27,911 nucleotides of DNA from JAVHLK01 sp043806215 (GCA_043806215.1 JAZDHD010000264.1:1-27911), one strand, 5' to 3'; shown: positions 7,620 to 15,623, numbered from the stretch's first letter. Notes: generated by a model not told the origin, from the sequence alone. Made by a program: numbers and translations.

Positions 7620-8246
7620 CTAATTGATGAGTCTCGCAAACAAGCCGCTCAATTTTCCGGGGAAGAACGGATTGGGCGTGGACGCCGCCACGTTCTTGGA
7701 AGAGTGAGCAGAGGCTCTCGACGGAAGTTTCGAGGTTGCAGGCCCGCCAACGGGGCCGGCAGGGGTGGCGTGGGCCGACGACGCAAGCTTGGAGTTCGCG
7801 GCCCCGACCACGGTGAAGTGGATCGGAGCGGTTCCGGGTTTTACCATGTCAAGCTTCTGCGCCGCGCAGAAGGAGACGTCGATCACCCGCTCACCCACGA
7901 ACGGGCCGCGATCGTTCACCCGGACCAGCACGGTTTTCCGGTTTGTCAGATTCGTAACGCTGACGAGGGTATTCAAGGGGAGCGTGCTGTGTGCCGCGGT
8001 CATTGCATGCATGTCGTAGACTTCCCCGGACGCGGTCTTCTTCCCATGGAATCCGGGACCGTACCAGGACGCCGTGCCGCTCTGAGAATACCCCGGCCGG
8101 ATCTCCTTCATGGGCAGGTAGGTCTTTCCATTGATGACATAGGAACCGGGAACCCGATTCTTGACCAATGCCGACTTGCCCGCGCAACTAATCATCAGCA
8201 TGGATATTGACAGCATTACAAGCGCTTGAGCAGATTGCGTAATCAT
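7620..8246 (-). CDS. RlpA-like septal-ring lytic transglycosylase lipoprotein
   Basis: The 208-residue protein begins with a hydrophobic signal ending in a lipobox-like M-I-S-C (Cys at 21), so it is probably a lipoprotein. The double-psi beta-barrel domain spans about residues 55-145 and has GTASWYGPGFHGKKTASGE, a TAAHSTLP segment (His 86) and VRVNDRGPF (Asp 112). These are the two conserved catalytic positions of RlpA, which cleaves glycan strands lacking stem peptides in some bacteria. There is no SPOR domain. The C-terminal 60 residues are Ala/Ser/Pro-rich and likely disordered. The ribosome binding site is weak (AAAAAAAGA), so the start is fairly but not fully certain. A TATAAT box lies upstream. 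Confidence 0.88.
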   Translation of the reverse strand: MITQSAQALVMLSISMLMISCAGKSALVKNRVPGSYVINGKTYLPMKEIRPGYSQSGTASWYGPGFHGKKTASGEVYDMHAMTAAHSTLPLNTLVSVTNLTNRKTVLVRVNDRGPFVGERVIDVSFCAAQKLDMVKPGTAPIHFTVVGAANSKLASSAHATPAGPVGGPATSKLPSRASAHSSKNVAASTPNPFFPGKLSGLFARLIN

Positions 8247-8273
8247 TCTTTTTTTATTTTATTGCAACATTCC

Positions 8274-8279
8274 ATTATA
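8274..8279 (-). promoter_or_regulatory. Candidate -10 box for the RlpA-like gene
   Basis: The minus strand reads TATAAT here, 28-33 bases upstream of the start codon. The -35 at 17-base spacing is a weak TGATTG. A full TTGACA lies further up, at 29-base spacing, and is too far to pair with it. Confidence 0.4.
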
Positions 8280-8450
8280 GTTGCTTTTTATCACACAATC
8301 ACAGTATGTGTCAAGCGCTTGCTTGGCAACGCATGGGCACGCCGGACAACCGAGATCGATTTTGACGTCCCGAAACGATATGAACCAAAATCCCCGGCCG
8401 GGGCCGTTGCCAAACGTAACGAGGCGATATCCCGGTAAGGGGGAGAGACC

Positions 8451-9446
8451 ATGAGTGAACCCCAAATCTTGTCTGAAATTGTTTCCTGCGATCTGTGCGG
8501 GTCGACCGATCAGGACATCTTGTACACGAGATTCGACCCCGTCACCAAGCAAGAGTTTCATCTTGTGGAGTGCCGTTGTGGAATGGCCTTTGTCAATCCC
8601 ATGCCGACGGCACACTCAATCCCAATGCTCTACCCCGATGACTATCTCAAGGACAAACAGGATATGCGGTCGATGTACCACCGCATGATGACTTTCCTGC
8701 CCGAACAAGACGACGGGGTGCTGTTGGACGTCGGCTGCGGCCGCGGGGATTTCATCAAGTATGCATCCGGATTTGGCCGGCGGGTCGAGGGCGTGGATCT
8801 CTTGAGCTGGCGGACGCCTCACGACGTTCCCATACGCGTAGGGGATTTTGTGAGCATGGAATTGCCCGAGAGGCATTACAAGGTCATCACCGCTTGGGCC
8901 GTCTTGGAGCACGTCCGCAATCCGTCGGCTTTTTTCGGCAAGATCTCTCGACTCCTCCGGGAGGACGGCCGTTTCGTATTTGTGGTGCCCAACTTCGATG
9001 CACCGGGTATGAGGCACTCATGCACCGAGGACATACCAAGGCACCTGCACCTTTTCACGCCGAAAGCAGTGAAAGCCCATCTGAACAATCATGGGATGGA
9101 GGTGCGCAAAATCTACCACGACGACGGGCTCTACACTGCCTACCCCTTCGGATTACTCAGATACCTGTTCTTCGGCCGACGTAAGGGCGGGCTGAGATGC
9201 ACGGATCACCAGAACAGGTCGGTGGCAATCCTCCGCAACAGGCAGATTAAGGGGAATCTCGCCACATGGCTGGCCGAAGTACTCAGGACAGTGGGACCCG
9301 GAGACCTGATCCTCGACGCGATTGATCTCGCTTTGGGAGTGGCTTTGGCCAACATCTCGAAGCTGATGGGCAACTACGGGGTCATCACGGTGGTTGCTTC
9401 CGTAAACGGGCAAAAAAAAAGCAATCCGCATGAGGAGGATTGCTAA
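8451..9446 (+). CDS. Class I SAM-dependent methyltransferase with N-terminal Cys cluster
   Basis: This 331-residue protein opens with a small zinc-ribbon-like part: C13-x2-C16 and C41-x-C43. The pattern is common in methyltransferases that act on sugars or lipid-linked glycans. The SAM-binding Rossmann fold follows: motif I LLDVGCGRGD (91-100), acidic loop VEGVDLL, and a post-II segment ITAWAVLEHVRNPSAFF. The remainder includes PRHLHLFTPKAVKAHL, a typical tail of this family. The substrate cannot be read from sequence. GGGGGAGAG precedes the ATG. The last codons double as a minus-strand terminator hairpin with an A tract (encoding KKSNP). It stands alone on the plus strand between minus-strand genes. 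Confidence 0.85.
   Translation: MSEPQILSEIVSCDLCGSTDQDILYTRFDPVTKQEFHLVECRCGMAFVNPMPTAHSIPMLYPDDYLKDKQDMRSMYHRMMTFLPEQDDGVLLDVGCGRGDFIKYASGFGRRVEGVDLLSWRTPHDVPIRVGDFVSMELPERHYKVITAWAVLEHVRNPSAFFGKISRLLREDGRFVFVVPNFDAPGMRHSCTEDIPRHLHLFTPKAVKAHLNNHGMEVRKIYHDDGLYTAYPFGLLRYLFFGRRKGGLRCTDHQNRSVAILRNRQIKGNLATWLAEVLRTVGPGDLILDAIDLALGVALANISKLMGNYGVITVVASVNGQKKSNPHEEDC
9412..9443 (-). terminator. Minus-strand intrinsic terminator inside a CDS end
   Basis: GCAATCC (9421-9427) pairs with GGATTGC (9437-9443). On the minus strand the hairpin is followed by nine T (9412-9420). It lies within the last codons of the plus-strand methyltransferase. It would stop transcripts coming from rsmB or from the candidate RNA promoter at 9678-9705. 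Confidence 0.75.
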
Positions 9447-9671
9447 GAGGGTATGGTTAGGAGTCGTTGTTCGTCTTACTATAGAGCAACTCGCGTGCCA
9501 ACAGTGCCAAGTAGAGAAAAGACCGGCCTTTTCTCAGTTTCTGCCTGCGTGGCAACCGCGCATGGCCGGTAATTTCTTTCGCACTTTCTCATGGCCCACC
9601 GGGCACCTGGGAACTTTTTTCGCAGCAAGCCCACCAGAGCACCCTTTTGCCTTTCGTAGCACCACCTTGAC
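9412..9671 (-). ncRNA. Candidate structured RNA, about 260 nt
   Basis: The 408 bases between the methyltransferase and rsmB hold no convincing protein gene. On the minus strand a promoter-like pair TTGTAC (9700-9705) and TATGAT (9678-9683), 16 bases apart, is followed about 240 bases later by the terminator at 9412-9443. Between them is a perfect 8-bp hairpin GAGAAAAG/CTTTTCTC (9514-9535), plus further complementary pieces such as GGCCGGT/ACCGGCC. I could not match it to RNase P, tmRNA, SRP or 6S signatures. Alternatively it is just the long 3' end of the rsmB transcript. Confidence 0.3.
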
Positions 9672-9854
9672 ACGCTCATCATACTCCACGGGACGGCACG
9701 TACAACGGTATTGATGGGAAAACAGAGAAGTGCTTGACGGGTCTATCGAAGGAACGCGCCGGGGAAAACGCGCGGACCTTGGCTTTGGAGATCACGTTGC
9801 GCAACGGCGGAAAAGTGGTCAACCACCCCTGCTTACTTCGGTTATTTCAGGGTG

Positions 9855-11267
9855 TTAAGACTTCTTGAGACGCGCTGCGAAAAAACCATCCAGCGGCAAG
9901 TCCTCCGGTGATGGAAGGGTCGTCATAAACCCGGATGATACAATTCCCGCTACTTGGACTTCCTCGGGAAGAATGGGATCTATGGAAAATTCCGGGCACT
10001 CTTCCAGGAAACGCTTCACCACTTCCGTGGTTTCCTCTTCCGTTGTCGTGCAGACCGAATAGACGATGCTTCCCCGTGCAGGGAGCGCCGAAGAAACCGT
10101 CTTGAGCATTCCCAGTTGTATGTCGCCCAATTTGCCGAGATGTTGGGGGGTAGACCGATACTTGACCTCCGGATTGTGCCTGAGTACCCCCAGATTGGAA
10201 CACGGCGCGTCCAGTAATATCTTATGGAACTTCCCCAGGTTGCGCATCGAGCTTTCGTCCGCGGCATCGCCGCGGATCAATTCCGCGCACGCGACACCGA
10301 GCCGGTCAAGATTCCGCCGGGTATCTTCGAGCCGCTGAGCGCTCCGGTCCATGGCCGTGATTCGGACCCCGTTCATGGTCAATGCGGCCAGATGAGCGGT
10401 TTTTCCTCCGGGAGCCGCGCACGCGTCGAGAATCCTCTCCCCCGGTTGGGGCTTCAGTAAGGGAGCGATCATTTGTGAGGCTCTGTCCTGAACGGCGAAC
10501 AATCCGCGGTCGAATCCCGGCAGGTCCGCCACTGCGCACCCCGTGGATTGAACCCATAACGCGTCCGGCTCCGGTACGGTAGGAACCACCGGGAAACCCT
10601 CGCCGGACAACAGATCGAGAAGCCTGTTCGGCGTTGTTTTCAGGGAGTTGGTACGGAGAATAAGTTGAGACCGGGAATTACCGACCATCAGAATACTGCG
10701 GGTAGTCTCGACGCCGTATTTCTCCAGCCGGCTCTTTACCAGCCACGCCGGGTATGAGTAGTAGGCGGCGAGAGAAGAGCAATCGTCGGACGGATCGCGG
10801 TCCAATGTCCCGAGGTTCCTCAACGCGGTCCGCAACAAAGCGTTCACAAAACCCGCGGCGCGGTCGTTGAGCCGGTTCCGTGCCTGAATCACCGCCTGAT
10901 GGACGGCTGCACGCCGCGGAATCCGATCCAGCATGATCAGCTGGTACAGTGCAATTCTGAGAATCTCCCGGGCAGTGGGATCGAGCTTTCTTCCCGGCTT
11001 GGTAAGGCATTGATCGATGATTGCATCCAGCCGCGAGCGCCACCGCAACACACCGTACGTCAACTCCGTGGCAAGGCCGCGGTCCTCGGGTGATAAGGAC
11101 CGGGCCTGCAAGCTCTCGGAGAGTCCGGTTTCGGCAAATTTCCCCGAGCCCACCGAGCCCAACACGTCCAGAGCCGCCTCCCTCGCCGGAGATGCGGAAA
11201 TCTCCGGCTTCTTCGTCCGTTTCTCCGGTGATCGTGATGGATTCTTGGTACGCCGATTCATGAACAC
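9855..11267 (-). CDS. rsmB: 16S rRNA (cytosine-967-C5)-methyltransferase
   Basis: The 470-residue protein has a NusB-like RNA-binding domain (about 27-155, with RGLATELTYGVLRWRSRLD) and a C-terminal SAM methyltransferase domain. Motif I is ILDACAAPGGKT (279-290). The two cysteines of m5C methyltransferases are present: DAPC (Cys 356) and YSVC (Cys 406, the expected nucleophile), each followed by the usual residues. The first 25 residues are a basic, low-complexity tail. The start is GTG at 11267; an ATG six bases later is an equal candidate, since the AGG upstream is a weak binding site. rsmB commonly lies beside fmt and def. Here a 1-kb repeat-rich spacer and htpX separate them. Confidence 0.93.
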   Translation of the reverse strand: MFMNRRTKNPSRSPEKRTKKPEISASPAREAALDVLGSVGSGKFAETGLSESLQARSLSPEDRGLATELTYGVLRWRSRLDAIIDQCLTKPGRKLDPTAREILRIALYQLIMLDRIPRRAAVHQAVIQARNRLNDRAAGFVNALLRTALRNLGTLDRDPSDDCSSLAAYYSYPAWLVKSRLEKYGVETTRSILMVGNSRSQLILRTNSLKTTPNRLLDLLSGEGFPVVPTVPEPDALWVQSTGCAVADLPGFDRGLFAVQDRASQMIAPLLKPQPGERILDACAAPGGKTAHLAALTMNGVRITAMDRSAQRLEDTRRNLDRLGVACAELIRGDAADESSMRNLGKFHKILLDAPCSNLGVLRHNPEVKYRSTPQHLGKLGDIQLGMLKTVSSALPARGSIVYSVCTTTEEETTEVVKRFLEECPEFSIDPILPEEVQVAGIVSSGFMTTLPSPEDLPLDGFFAARLKKS

Positions 11268-11354
11268 GGTAACCTATCGGGTGCGGCACGTTCCGGACTA
11301 AGTGCCCCGTGGCAGAAGCACGGTGTCACATTTGTGGCAATTATCCCTGCTTTG

Positions 11355-11466
11355 GTAGCGCCGGCCTCCGTGCCGGATTGGTAGGGGTAGGCCCCTGTGC
11401 CTACCCATGGGCACCCACAGGGGGGTGCCCCTACAAACACGCCCGGCAGCGACGCCGGGACGCTAC
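11355..11466. repeat. GTAGC-bounded palindromic repeat (R4) with element P nested inside
   Basis: The unit starts GTAGCGCCGGCCTCCGTGCC and ends GCCGGGACGCTAC, so its ends are inverted (GTAGCG/CGCTAC). Inside lie two small hairpins (CCGGCCTCCGTGCCGG and CCCGGCAGCGACGCCGGG) on either side of a full copy of the GTAGGGG...CCCCTAC element. Related units lie at 11975-12125 and 15624-15708. Confidence 0.75.
11381..11434. repeat. Two-hairpin palindromic element P, copy 2
   Basis: It starts GTAGGGGTAGGC and ends GTGCCCCTAC. The hairpins are GGGTAGGC/GCCTACCC-like and GGGCACCC/GGGTGCCC. The second arm differs from copy 1 on both sides of the stem (compensating changes), so the pairing is kept while the sequence drifts. 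Confidence 0.8.
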
Positions 11467-11521
11467 CGCGCGTTTACGGAATCCGTAACCGTATTTACGC
11501 CACAGAACACCAAGTGCTCTA
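11442..11521. repeat. Dispersed repeat, copy 1 (second copy at 12101-12178)
   Basis: Runs from CCCGGCAGCGACGCCGGG through GACGCTACCGCG, then a diverged GTTTA...ACCGTATTT...GCCA and AGAACAC, to the AGTG(C)TCT end. The same order recurs at 12101-12178 in the same orientation with scattered substitutions. Confidence 0.75.
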
Positions 11522-11529
11522 TGGCATAA

Positions 11530-11624
11530 ACCCCCATGATTCGGGGATCACAACTGACCATGAAAGCCCCCCGGACTCCGGGCCGAAGACCGGGCAGAGC
11601 CCGGTGGATCGGCATTCCCAGGCT
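11530..11624. repeat. Dispersed repeat R2, copy 1
   Basis: CCCCATGATTCGGGGATCACAACTGA... ends in GGCATTCCCAGGC. A second copy lies at 11725-11819 in tandem orientation. The core AAGACCGGGCAGAGCCCGG is identical, and the flanking bases differ at scattered places. In this copy the block is interrupted after GGCATTCCCAGGC by element P. Confidence 0.75.
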
Positions 11625-11676
11625 GTAGGGGCGGCCCCCTGTGGCCGCCCGGGTAGGCACGGGGGCCTACCCCTAC
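11625..11676. repeat. Two-hairpin palindromic element P, copy 3 (reverse order)
   Basis: GTAGGGGCGGCC...GGCCGCCC comes first and GGGTAGGC...GCCTACCCCTAC second, so this copy is inverted relative to copy 1. It interrupts repeat R2. At 11807-11850 the same R2 sequence reads GGCATTCCCAGGC, then a short linker, then ACGGGGATTTTCAG, without the insertion. Confidence 0.8.
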
Positions 11677-11724
11677 AGGACCGTGTCACATCCGTTGTAC
11701 CCGGACGGGGATTTTCAGACAAAC

Positions 11725-11854
11725 CCCCATGATAGGGCGATCACAACTGAGCATGAAAATCCCTCGGTGTTCCGAGTCCAAGACCGGGCAGAGCCCGGCG
11801 GATAGGCATTCCCAGGCAGGAGCCTGGGAACGAGAGGACGGGGATTTTCAGGTA
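11725..11854. repeat. Dispersed repeat R2, copy 2 (uninterrupted)
   Basis: Tandem copy of 11530-11624, continuing through GGCATTCCCAGGCAGGAGCC and GGGAACGAGAGGACGGGG to ATTTTCAG. The palindrome CCCAGGCAGGAGCCTGGG is intact here. A related piece also lies near 356-378. Confidence 0.75.
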
Positions 11855-11974
11855 ATACGGTTGCAGTAGTTGAAGATTGACGGGCATCCCGCGCAGAACG
11901 CGGGACCGTCCCACTAAGACGGCGGGCAGGGACGCCCGCCCCACGTTTGGGACTCAGCTTCATGGCAGTCCTTC

Positions 11975-12125
11975 GTAGCCCGGGCCTCCGTGCCCGGATC
12001 TTGTTCTTGCCGGCACCCGAGCCGGCATCGAGACGAAAATGTGCCGGCCTCCCCGCGTTCCGCGGGGTATTCTTTAGTGGAAACAACGTATTATCTCTCG
12101 CCCGGCAGGGACGCCGGGACGCTAC
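11975..12125. repeat. GTAGC-bounded palindromic repeat, copy 2; contains repeat R3
   Basis: Begins GTAGCCCGGGCCTCCGTGCC and ends GCCGGGACGCTAC. Its left part (11981-12044) is a near-identical inverted copy of 15624-15687, with one mismatch in about 64 bases that I can see. The middle contains CCCCGCGTTCCGCGGGG. The whole 11268-12278 spacer between rsmB and htpX is built of such repeats, and I see no gene in it. Confidence 0.8.
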
Positions 12126-12178
12126 CGCGTGTTTAGAGAATGTGCGACCGTATTTGTGCCATAGAACACTGAGTGTCT
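12101..12178. repeat. Dispersed repeat, copy 2 of 11442-11521
   Basis: Same order of blocks as the copy at 11442-11521: CCCGGCAGGGACGCCGGG, GACGCTACCGCG, ACCGTATTT, AGAACAC, with scattered substitutions. A fragment of its first hairpin (CCCGGCGACGCCGGGACGCT) recurs at 12241-12260. Confidence 0.75.
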
Positions 12179-12278
12179 GTCCCAAAACAAACTTTGCAGA
12201 TTGATTCTGCGTTTTCCTTGCCGGTCTGTTCTCCAGGAGCTCCCGGCGACGCCGGGACGCTGCCCCATTCAGGCGTGC

Positions 12279-13115
12279 TCAATAACCGGCCTTCTCCTGA
12301 AGTCGTGCAACTCGTGCTTCCGTAGGGGGATGAGTCGAGAAGAGGCTCGAAATACCCCCACTGAGAAACGGGTTCACGATGAACATGTGAGCGGTTGCCT
12401 GTTCTCCATGCATCGGTACCGCTTCGGCACCGTGCTGCAACTTGTTGAGCGCGGATGCGAGCCACAGGGGGTGACCGCAAATGTCCGCACCGGTGGAGTC
12501 CGCGAGGTACTCTCTGGACCGGGAAATCGCCATTTGGATGACTGCCGCCGCAATCGGGGCAAGGATCATCATCATGATCATCCCGACGATGGAACCGCCG
12601 CCTTCCTCGTCATCCGAGCGCCCTCCGAAGAAGAAACCGAAGTGAGCCAAATAGGTAATTGCCGCCCCGATGGTCGCTGCAACGGTCTGAATAAGGATAT
12701 CCCGGTTCCTGACATGTCCCAGTTCGTGCCCGATCACCCCTGCGAGCTCCTCCCATGACAGCAGCCTCATGATTCCTTCCGTAACCGCCACCGCTGCGTG
12801 AGACGGGTTCCTGCCGGTGGCAAAGGCGTTGGGGGACTCATCGGGTATGATGTAGACTTTGGGCATGGGGAGCCCCGCGTGTTGGGCAAGATTGGCAACC
12901 AGGCGATAAAGGTCGGGCGCCTCTGCTTCGGTAACCTCCTGAGCGTGGTACATGCGCAACACAATCTTGTCGCTGAACCAATAGCTTCCGAAGTTCAAGA
13001 CTACGGCGAGGACCAGAGCTATCGCGGCACCGTTCTTGCCGCCTATGAATCCCCCGATAACGACAAGAAGCCCGCCCAATGCCGCCAGAAGAATCAACGT
13101 CTTAAACTGATTCAT
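12279..13115 (-). CDS. htpX: Membrane zinc metalloprotease HtpX
   Basis: The 278-residue protein is an M48 membrane protease that degrades damaged membrane proteins. The first two hydrophobic helices span about 5-48. The zinc motif H-E-L-G-H is at 130-134, and the third ligand Glu 202 sits in SREYLAD after further hydrophobic helices (about 143-165 and 175-197). The conserved FATGRNPSHAAVAVTEG precedes the active site. Length and order match HtpX. GGAGAAG lies ahead of the ATG. It sits between rsmB and fmt, an unusual place, with a 200-base spacer to fmt. It is probably in the same transcription direction, but a shared operon is not shown. Confidence 0.95.
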   Translation of the reverse strand: MNQFKTLILLAALGGLLVVIGGFIGGKNGAAIALVLAVVLNFGSYWFSDKIVLRMYHAQEVTEAEAPDLYRLVANLAQHAGLPMPKVYIIPDESPNAFATGRNPSHAAVAVTEGIMRLLSWEELAGVIGHELGHVRNRDILIQTVAATIGAAITYLAHFGFFFGGRSDDEEGGGSIVGMIMMMILAPIAAAVIQMAISRSREYLADSTGADICGHPLWLASALNKLQHGAEAVPMHGEQATAHMFIVNPFLSGGISSLFSTHPPTEARVARLQEKAGY

Positions 13116-13318
13116 ACTTCTTCTCCGTTAGTTCTTTCAGGATTACTCGATGCCGTCGGCCTCGGTCTTCCGGCACCGTACTATCTTCACGAACTTGTGT
13201 TATGTCTCTGTTACCTGCCGTCGGAGAATCGAGGTTGTCTCTTCCCGACGGCAACAAAGCCCATGCCAACCGGGAATCCGGTTCCGGCCCGCATCGGCCG
13301 TTCCGTACCCGTGAACCG
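13116..13318. other. Spacer between htpX and fmt
   Basis: About 200 bases without a supported gene, terminator or promoter on the coding strand. The inverted pair TGCCGTCGG/CCGACGGCA (near 13217-13225 and 13246-13254) is the only clear structure. Confidence 0.3.
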
Positions 13319-14245
13319 TCAAGCGAGGATGTCTCCCGCCTTCAATCGGCGGCCCCTCGCAAATTCCCCGGCACTCATCCGTTTCTTTCCCGGAGCCTGC
13401 ACGCAGCACAACCGGAGGAGACCCTCGCCGGTTCCCACGAAGACGACGTCCCGCGTGAGTTCGGCTACGGAGCCTGGAATGCATTCTCCCTGTTCGACCT
13501 CGGCCTCCCAAACCTTCACGGTCTCCTCCCCGGAGGTGAAGAATGCGCCCGGCCAGGGATTCACCGCTCTCACGAGCCGGTCCAAATACTCCGCGTCCCG
13601 GTTCCAATCCATGCGGCCGTCTTCTTTGGTCAACGGCCGGGTGTACGTCGCCGCGGCAGCGTTCTGAGGTTTGGGCCGGATATCCCCGCGGACCATTCTT
13701 CTCAGGGTTTCGACCACAAGGTCGGCACCGGGTTCCAGCAACTTGTCGTGCAGTGAGCCGGCAGTGTCCCGACCGCTTATGGGTATCTCCTTCTCGACGA
13801 GAATGCCTCCGGTATCCATTCCCTCGTCCATGAGAATGGTGCACACGCCGGTGACCTTGTCACCCTCCAGTATCGCCGCGGATATGGGGGAAGCCCCCCT
13901 GTGACGCGGCAGCAGAGAAGCGTGGAGATTGATGCAACCCATTGGGGGGAACGCCAGGACTGTTCGGGGCAGAATCTTCCCATACGCGGCAACGACGATT
14001 ACGTCCGGGCTCCACTGCTTCAGTTGGTCAATGATATCCGGAGAGGAGAGATTCTCCGGCTCGGTCACCGGAATGTTCATCGCCACGGCGGCAGCCTTGA
14101 CCGCGGTAGGTTCGGTCTTGCGTCCTCGTCCCTTGGGTTTGTCCGGCTGAGTCATCACACCGACCAATTGGAAATTGTCGTGGATTGCCCGCAGGGGCGG
14201 TACTGCAAACTCGGGTGATCCCATGTAGACCACTCTCGGACTCAC
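13319..14245 (-). CDS. fmt: Methionyl-tRNA formyltransferase
   Basis: This 308-residue enzyme formylates initiator Met-tRNA from 10-formyltetrahydrofolate. The catalytic Asn 106, His 108 and Asp 144 occur in INLHASLLPRHRGASPI and MDEGMDTGG, at the same numbers as in the E. coli enzyme. The C-terminal tRNA-binding domain follows (RAVNPWPGAFF). The start is GTG at 14245. It overlaps the def stop by four bases (GTGA) and has AGGAGGA upstream, so def and fmt are translationally coupled. Confidence 0.96.
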   Translation of the reverse strand: MSPRVVYMGSPEFAVPPLRAIHDNFQLVGVMTQPDKPKGRGRKTEPTAVKAAAVAMNIPVTEPENLSSPDIIDQLKQWSPDVIVVAAYGKILPRTVLAFPPMGCINLHASLLPRHRGASPISAAILEGDKVTGVCTILMDEGMDTGGILVEKEIPISGRDTAGSLHDKLLEPGADLVVETLRRMVRGDIRPKPQNAAAATYTRPLTKEDGRMDWNRDAEYLDRLVRAVNPWPGAFFTSGEETVKVWEAEVEQGECIPGSVAELTRDVVFVGTGEGLLRLCCVQAPGKKRMSAGEFARGRRLKAGDILA

Positions 14246-14766
14246 CGGTTCCTCCTGTCCATCTTCTTCAAACGTCTCCGGTAGATGTTCCTCTTGAGCA
14301 CCGACGCATGGTCGAGAATGGTCGTTCCCTTGAGGTGATCGACCTCATGCTGGAGGGCCCGTGCAAGCAAGCCTTCAGCCTCGATCTTGAGCGGATTCCC
14401 ATCGAGATCCACACCGATGATCTGTATGCATGCCGGACGGGTTATGTCCACATTGAACTCCGGTACGCTCAGACATCCTTCTTCGAACGTGTCGGTCCCT
14501 TCGCACAGCCCGATCTCGGGGTTAATGATGACGAGTGGATTCTTCCGTTTGTCCTTGGGATCGCCGTACGCGTACTCCACATCAACGACGATCAGCTTGA
14601 TCGCATCCCCCACCTGATTCGCCGCCAGGCCGATCCCTGGGGCCAGGTACATGGTCTCGGCCATGTCACGGGCAAGATTCCGCACGTAGTCGTCGATATT
14701 CTTGATTTCCTCGGCCTCTTGACTCAGAGCCGGGTGAGGAACGACTACGATCTCTCTCACAGCCAT
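14242..14766 (-). CDS. def: Peptide deformylase
   Basis: The 174-residue metalloenzyme removes the N-formyl group from new proteins, the partner activity of the fmt gene it overlaps. All three motifs are present: GIGLAANQVG (44-53), EGCLSVP (96-102, metal ligand Cys 98) and QHEVDHLKG (139-147, His 140, Glu 141, His 144). I start at the ATG at 14766 because AGGGG lies seven bases upstream. An ATG six bases earlier is too close to that site, and a longer reading from 14841 would overlap the promoter at 14795-14823. Confidence 0.96.
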   Translation of the reverse strand: MAVREIVVVPHPALSQEAEEIKNIDDYVRNLARDMAETMYLAPGIGLAANQVGDAIKLIVVDVEYAYGDPKDKRKNPLVIINPEIGLCEGTDTFEEGCLSVPEFNVDITRPACIQIIGVDLDGNPLKIEAEGLLARALQHEVDHLKGTTILDHASVLKRNIYRRRLKKMDRRNR

Positions 14767-14794
14767 ATTCATTCCCCTACAATTCTTTACTTTA

Positions 14795-14823
14795 ATATGT
14801 CTACACCACGAGGTTGCTGTCAA
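14795..14823 (-). promoter_or_regulatory. Sigma-70-type promoter for def-fmt
   Basis: On the minus strand a perfect TTGACA (14818-14823) is followed after 17 bases by ACATAT (14795-14800). The start codon of def is about 30 bases downstream of the -10. Confidence 0.6.
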
Positions 14824-14922
14824 GACAGGCCCCCGTACCATGGTCCTAAGACATGATTCCTCACCGGGAGGGGAGTCAACGAAAAACTAACTCAAACACC
14901 CGCGAAAATGGTCACTATCCGA

Positions 14923-14951
14923 TTGACCGCCATTCCGGTTGCGGTTAATAT
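14923..14951 (+). promoter_or_regulatory. Sigma-70-type promoter for the DUF4337 gene
   Basis: TTGACC (14923-14928), 17 bases, then TAATAT (14946-14951). It lies about 70 bases upstream of the chosen ATG and shows that longer in-frame readings from 14939 are unlikely. Confidence 0.6.
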
Positions 14952-15022
14952 ACGCCGCCACTCTCGTAAGAGGAATTCGGCGGTTTTGTGGCCGTACACT
15001 ATTGGTGGCTCTGGAGGCCGGC

Positions 15023-15601
15023 ATGGAGATCGAAGAAATTCGGGAAGAGGTCACGGAAGAGATGCTTGATTCCAAGGCAAAGGAGTCGTGGATCAACTAC
15101 CTGGCACTCACAACGGTCATACTGGCGGTTTGTGCAACGCTTTCCAGCTTCAAGGAAGGCAACTACTCGGTTGACTCGGTTCTTAACCAGACCCAGGCAT
15201 CGGATCAGTGGGCATATTATCAGTCGAAGAGCATCAAAGGGTACCTTTACGAAATGCAGAGAGAGGAACTGGAGATCGGACTCAAGAGTGACGGCAAGGA
15301 TCTGTCGCCGTTGAAAAGGGAACAGTACGAAAAGAAGGTTGACGAGTACGGAAAACGGATAGAGAGGTACGACAAGGAAAAAAAGGAAATCATGAAGGAA
15401 GCCAGGAAGTATGAAGGTTCTCGGGACGATGCTCAGCAACGTGCAGGGGCCTACGGCTTTGCGGTCATTTTTCTTCAGATGGGCATCCTCATGTGCTCAC
15501 TCTCCGCGCTCATGAAGAAGAAAGCCCTTTGGCTGTTGGGCGGCGTGGTAGGTGGTGTGGGGCTGGTTTACTTCGCCAATGGATACCTTCTCTTGTTCTG
15601 A
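15023..15601 (+). CDS. DUF4337 family membrane protein
   Basis: The 192-residue protein has a DUF4337 layout. A short acidic N-terminus (EIEEIREEVTEE) is followed by a first membrane helix with the family core INYLALTTVILAVCATLSSF (about 25-44). Next come YSVDSVLNQTQASDQWAYYQ and a long charged coiled-coil segment (about 70-145). Two C-terminal hydrophobic helices follow (about 145-165 and 170-192). The function of this family is not known. The ATG is chosen because GGAGG lies five bases upstream. The gene converges with proB across a repeat. Confidence 0.85.
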   Translation: MEIEEIREEVTEEMLDSKAKESWINYLALTTVILAVCATLSSFKEGNYSVDSVLNQTQASDQWAYYQSKSIKGYLYEMQREELEIGLKSDGKDLSPLKREQYEKKVDEYGKRIERYDKEKKEIMKEARKYEGSRDDAQQRAGAYGFAVIFLQMGILMCSLSALMKKKALWLLGGVVGGVGLVYFANGYLLLF

Positions 15602-15623
15602 TCTTCGTTTCCTAATTACGGTC

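Noticed and set aside
6655..7623. Long plus-strand ORF over trmFO
   Set aside because: Antisense shadow of a well supported gene.
9430..9714. Plus-strand ORF after the methyltransferase
   Set aside because: It starts inside the previous gene, overlaps terminator and hairpin sequence, and its translation has no recognisable features.
14767..14841. Longer start for peptide deformylase
   Set aside because: The extra residues would cover the promoter at 14795-14823 and are absent from the family.
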